Assembly (NCBI RefSeq): GCF_017591435.1
Contig: NC_059290.1
Location: 1,388,725 to 1,452,724, forward strand
DNA: 64,000 nucleotides
Source of the DNA: Portunus trituberculatus
Taxonomy: Eukaryota > Arthropoda > Malacostraca > Decapoda > Portunidae
Direction of reading: 5' to 3'
In this document: piece after piece, positions 63,896 through 64,000 of the stretch
Numbering within the stretch: position 1 is the first letter of the stretch
How the letters are laid out: every line of letters begins with the position of its first letter
Translations under genes and position numbers: made by a program
The notes under the pieces: model-generated
Databases searched by the model: none
The model's input: the letters and a program-made list of their open reading frames with translations, nothing else
What the model was told of the DNA's origin: nothing

Positions 63896-64000
63896 TTAAC
63901 CCTCTAGCCTCTCAGTCACTGCCAATGCCATATGCCAGGTACATGTTAACATCTCGCAACAGGACTGGTATGTAGGCTACTAGCCAATATTAAAGTTTTT

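Overview
The window looks like nuclear DNA of an arthropod, most likely a decapod crustacean. It holds intron-bearing genes with GT/AG borders, very dense di- and trinucleotide microsatellites, degenerate TTAGG-type telomere repeats, tRNA-headed SINEs and several non-LTR retroelement families. The decapod assignment is an inference from this repeat composition. No identity search was possible; exon borders were read by eye and checked for reading-phase continuity.

Layout. (1) 1-7043 (+): the 3' portion of a divergent dynein heavy chain family gene, DNHD1-like at best guess, in three exons; its 5' end lies outside the window. (2) 7960-14081 (-): a small four-TM membrane protein with a PPxY tail, in four coding exons, with a giant compound microsatellite in its first intron. 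(3) 14.1-20.7 kb: no convincing gene; GC-rich sequence, then SINEs and a LINE tail. (4) 20.8-53.8 kb (-): a tandem array of SLC49-type (MFSD7/FLVCR-group) major facilitator transporters. Copies A, B and C are near-identical ten-exon genes of 474-475 residues. Copy D is a divergent ten-exon paralog of 547 residues. A broken last-exon relic of a D-type gene sits between A and B. All four main copies have consistent exon phases and no in-frame stops that I can see. (5) Inside and between the copies are datable insertions: a hAT MITE with 8-bp target duplication, SINEs and LINEs inside microsatellites, a putative solo LTR inside an AT tract, a long-TIR element with a zinc-finger ORF, and a BEL/Pao integrase relic interrupted by a 1.5-kb unit that carries an intact cold-shock-domain ORF. 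(6) 53.9-59.1 kb: repeats and LINE/SINE remnants. (7) 59177-62216 (+): the first six coding exons of translation initiation factor eIF3 subunit d; the gene continues past the right edge. (8) 63076-63895: an internally deleted piggyBac-like element between TTAA sites.

The main biology is a recently amplified transporter array that acts as a natural record of duplication, homogenisation and mobile-element insertion. The least familiar object is the cold-shock-domain unit at 29110-30636, which behaves like a retro-inserted cargo with its own 9-bp target duplication and an 8-bp-repeat 3' tail.
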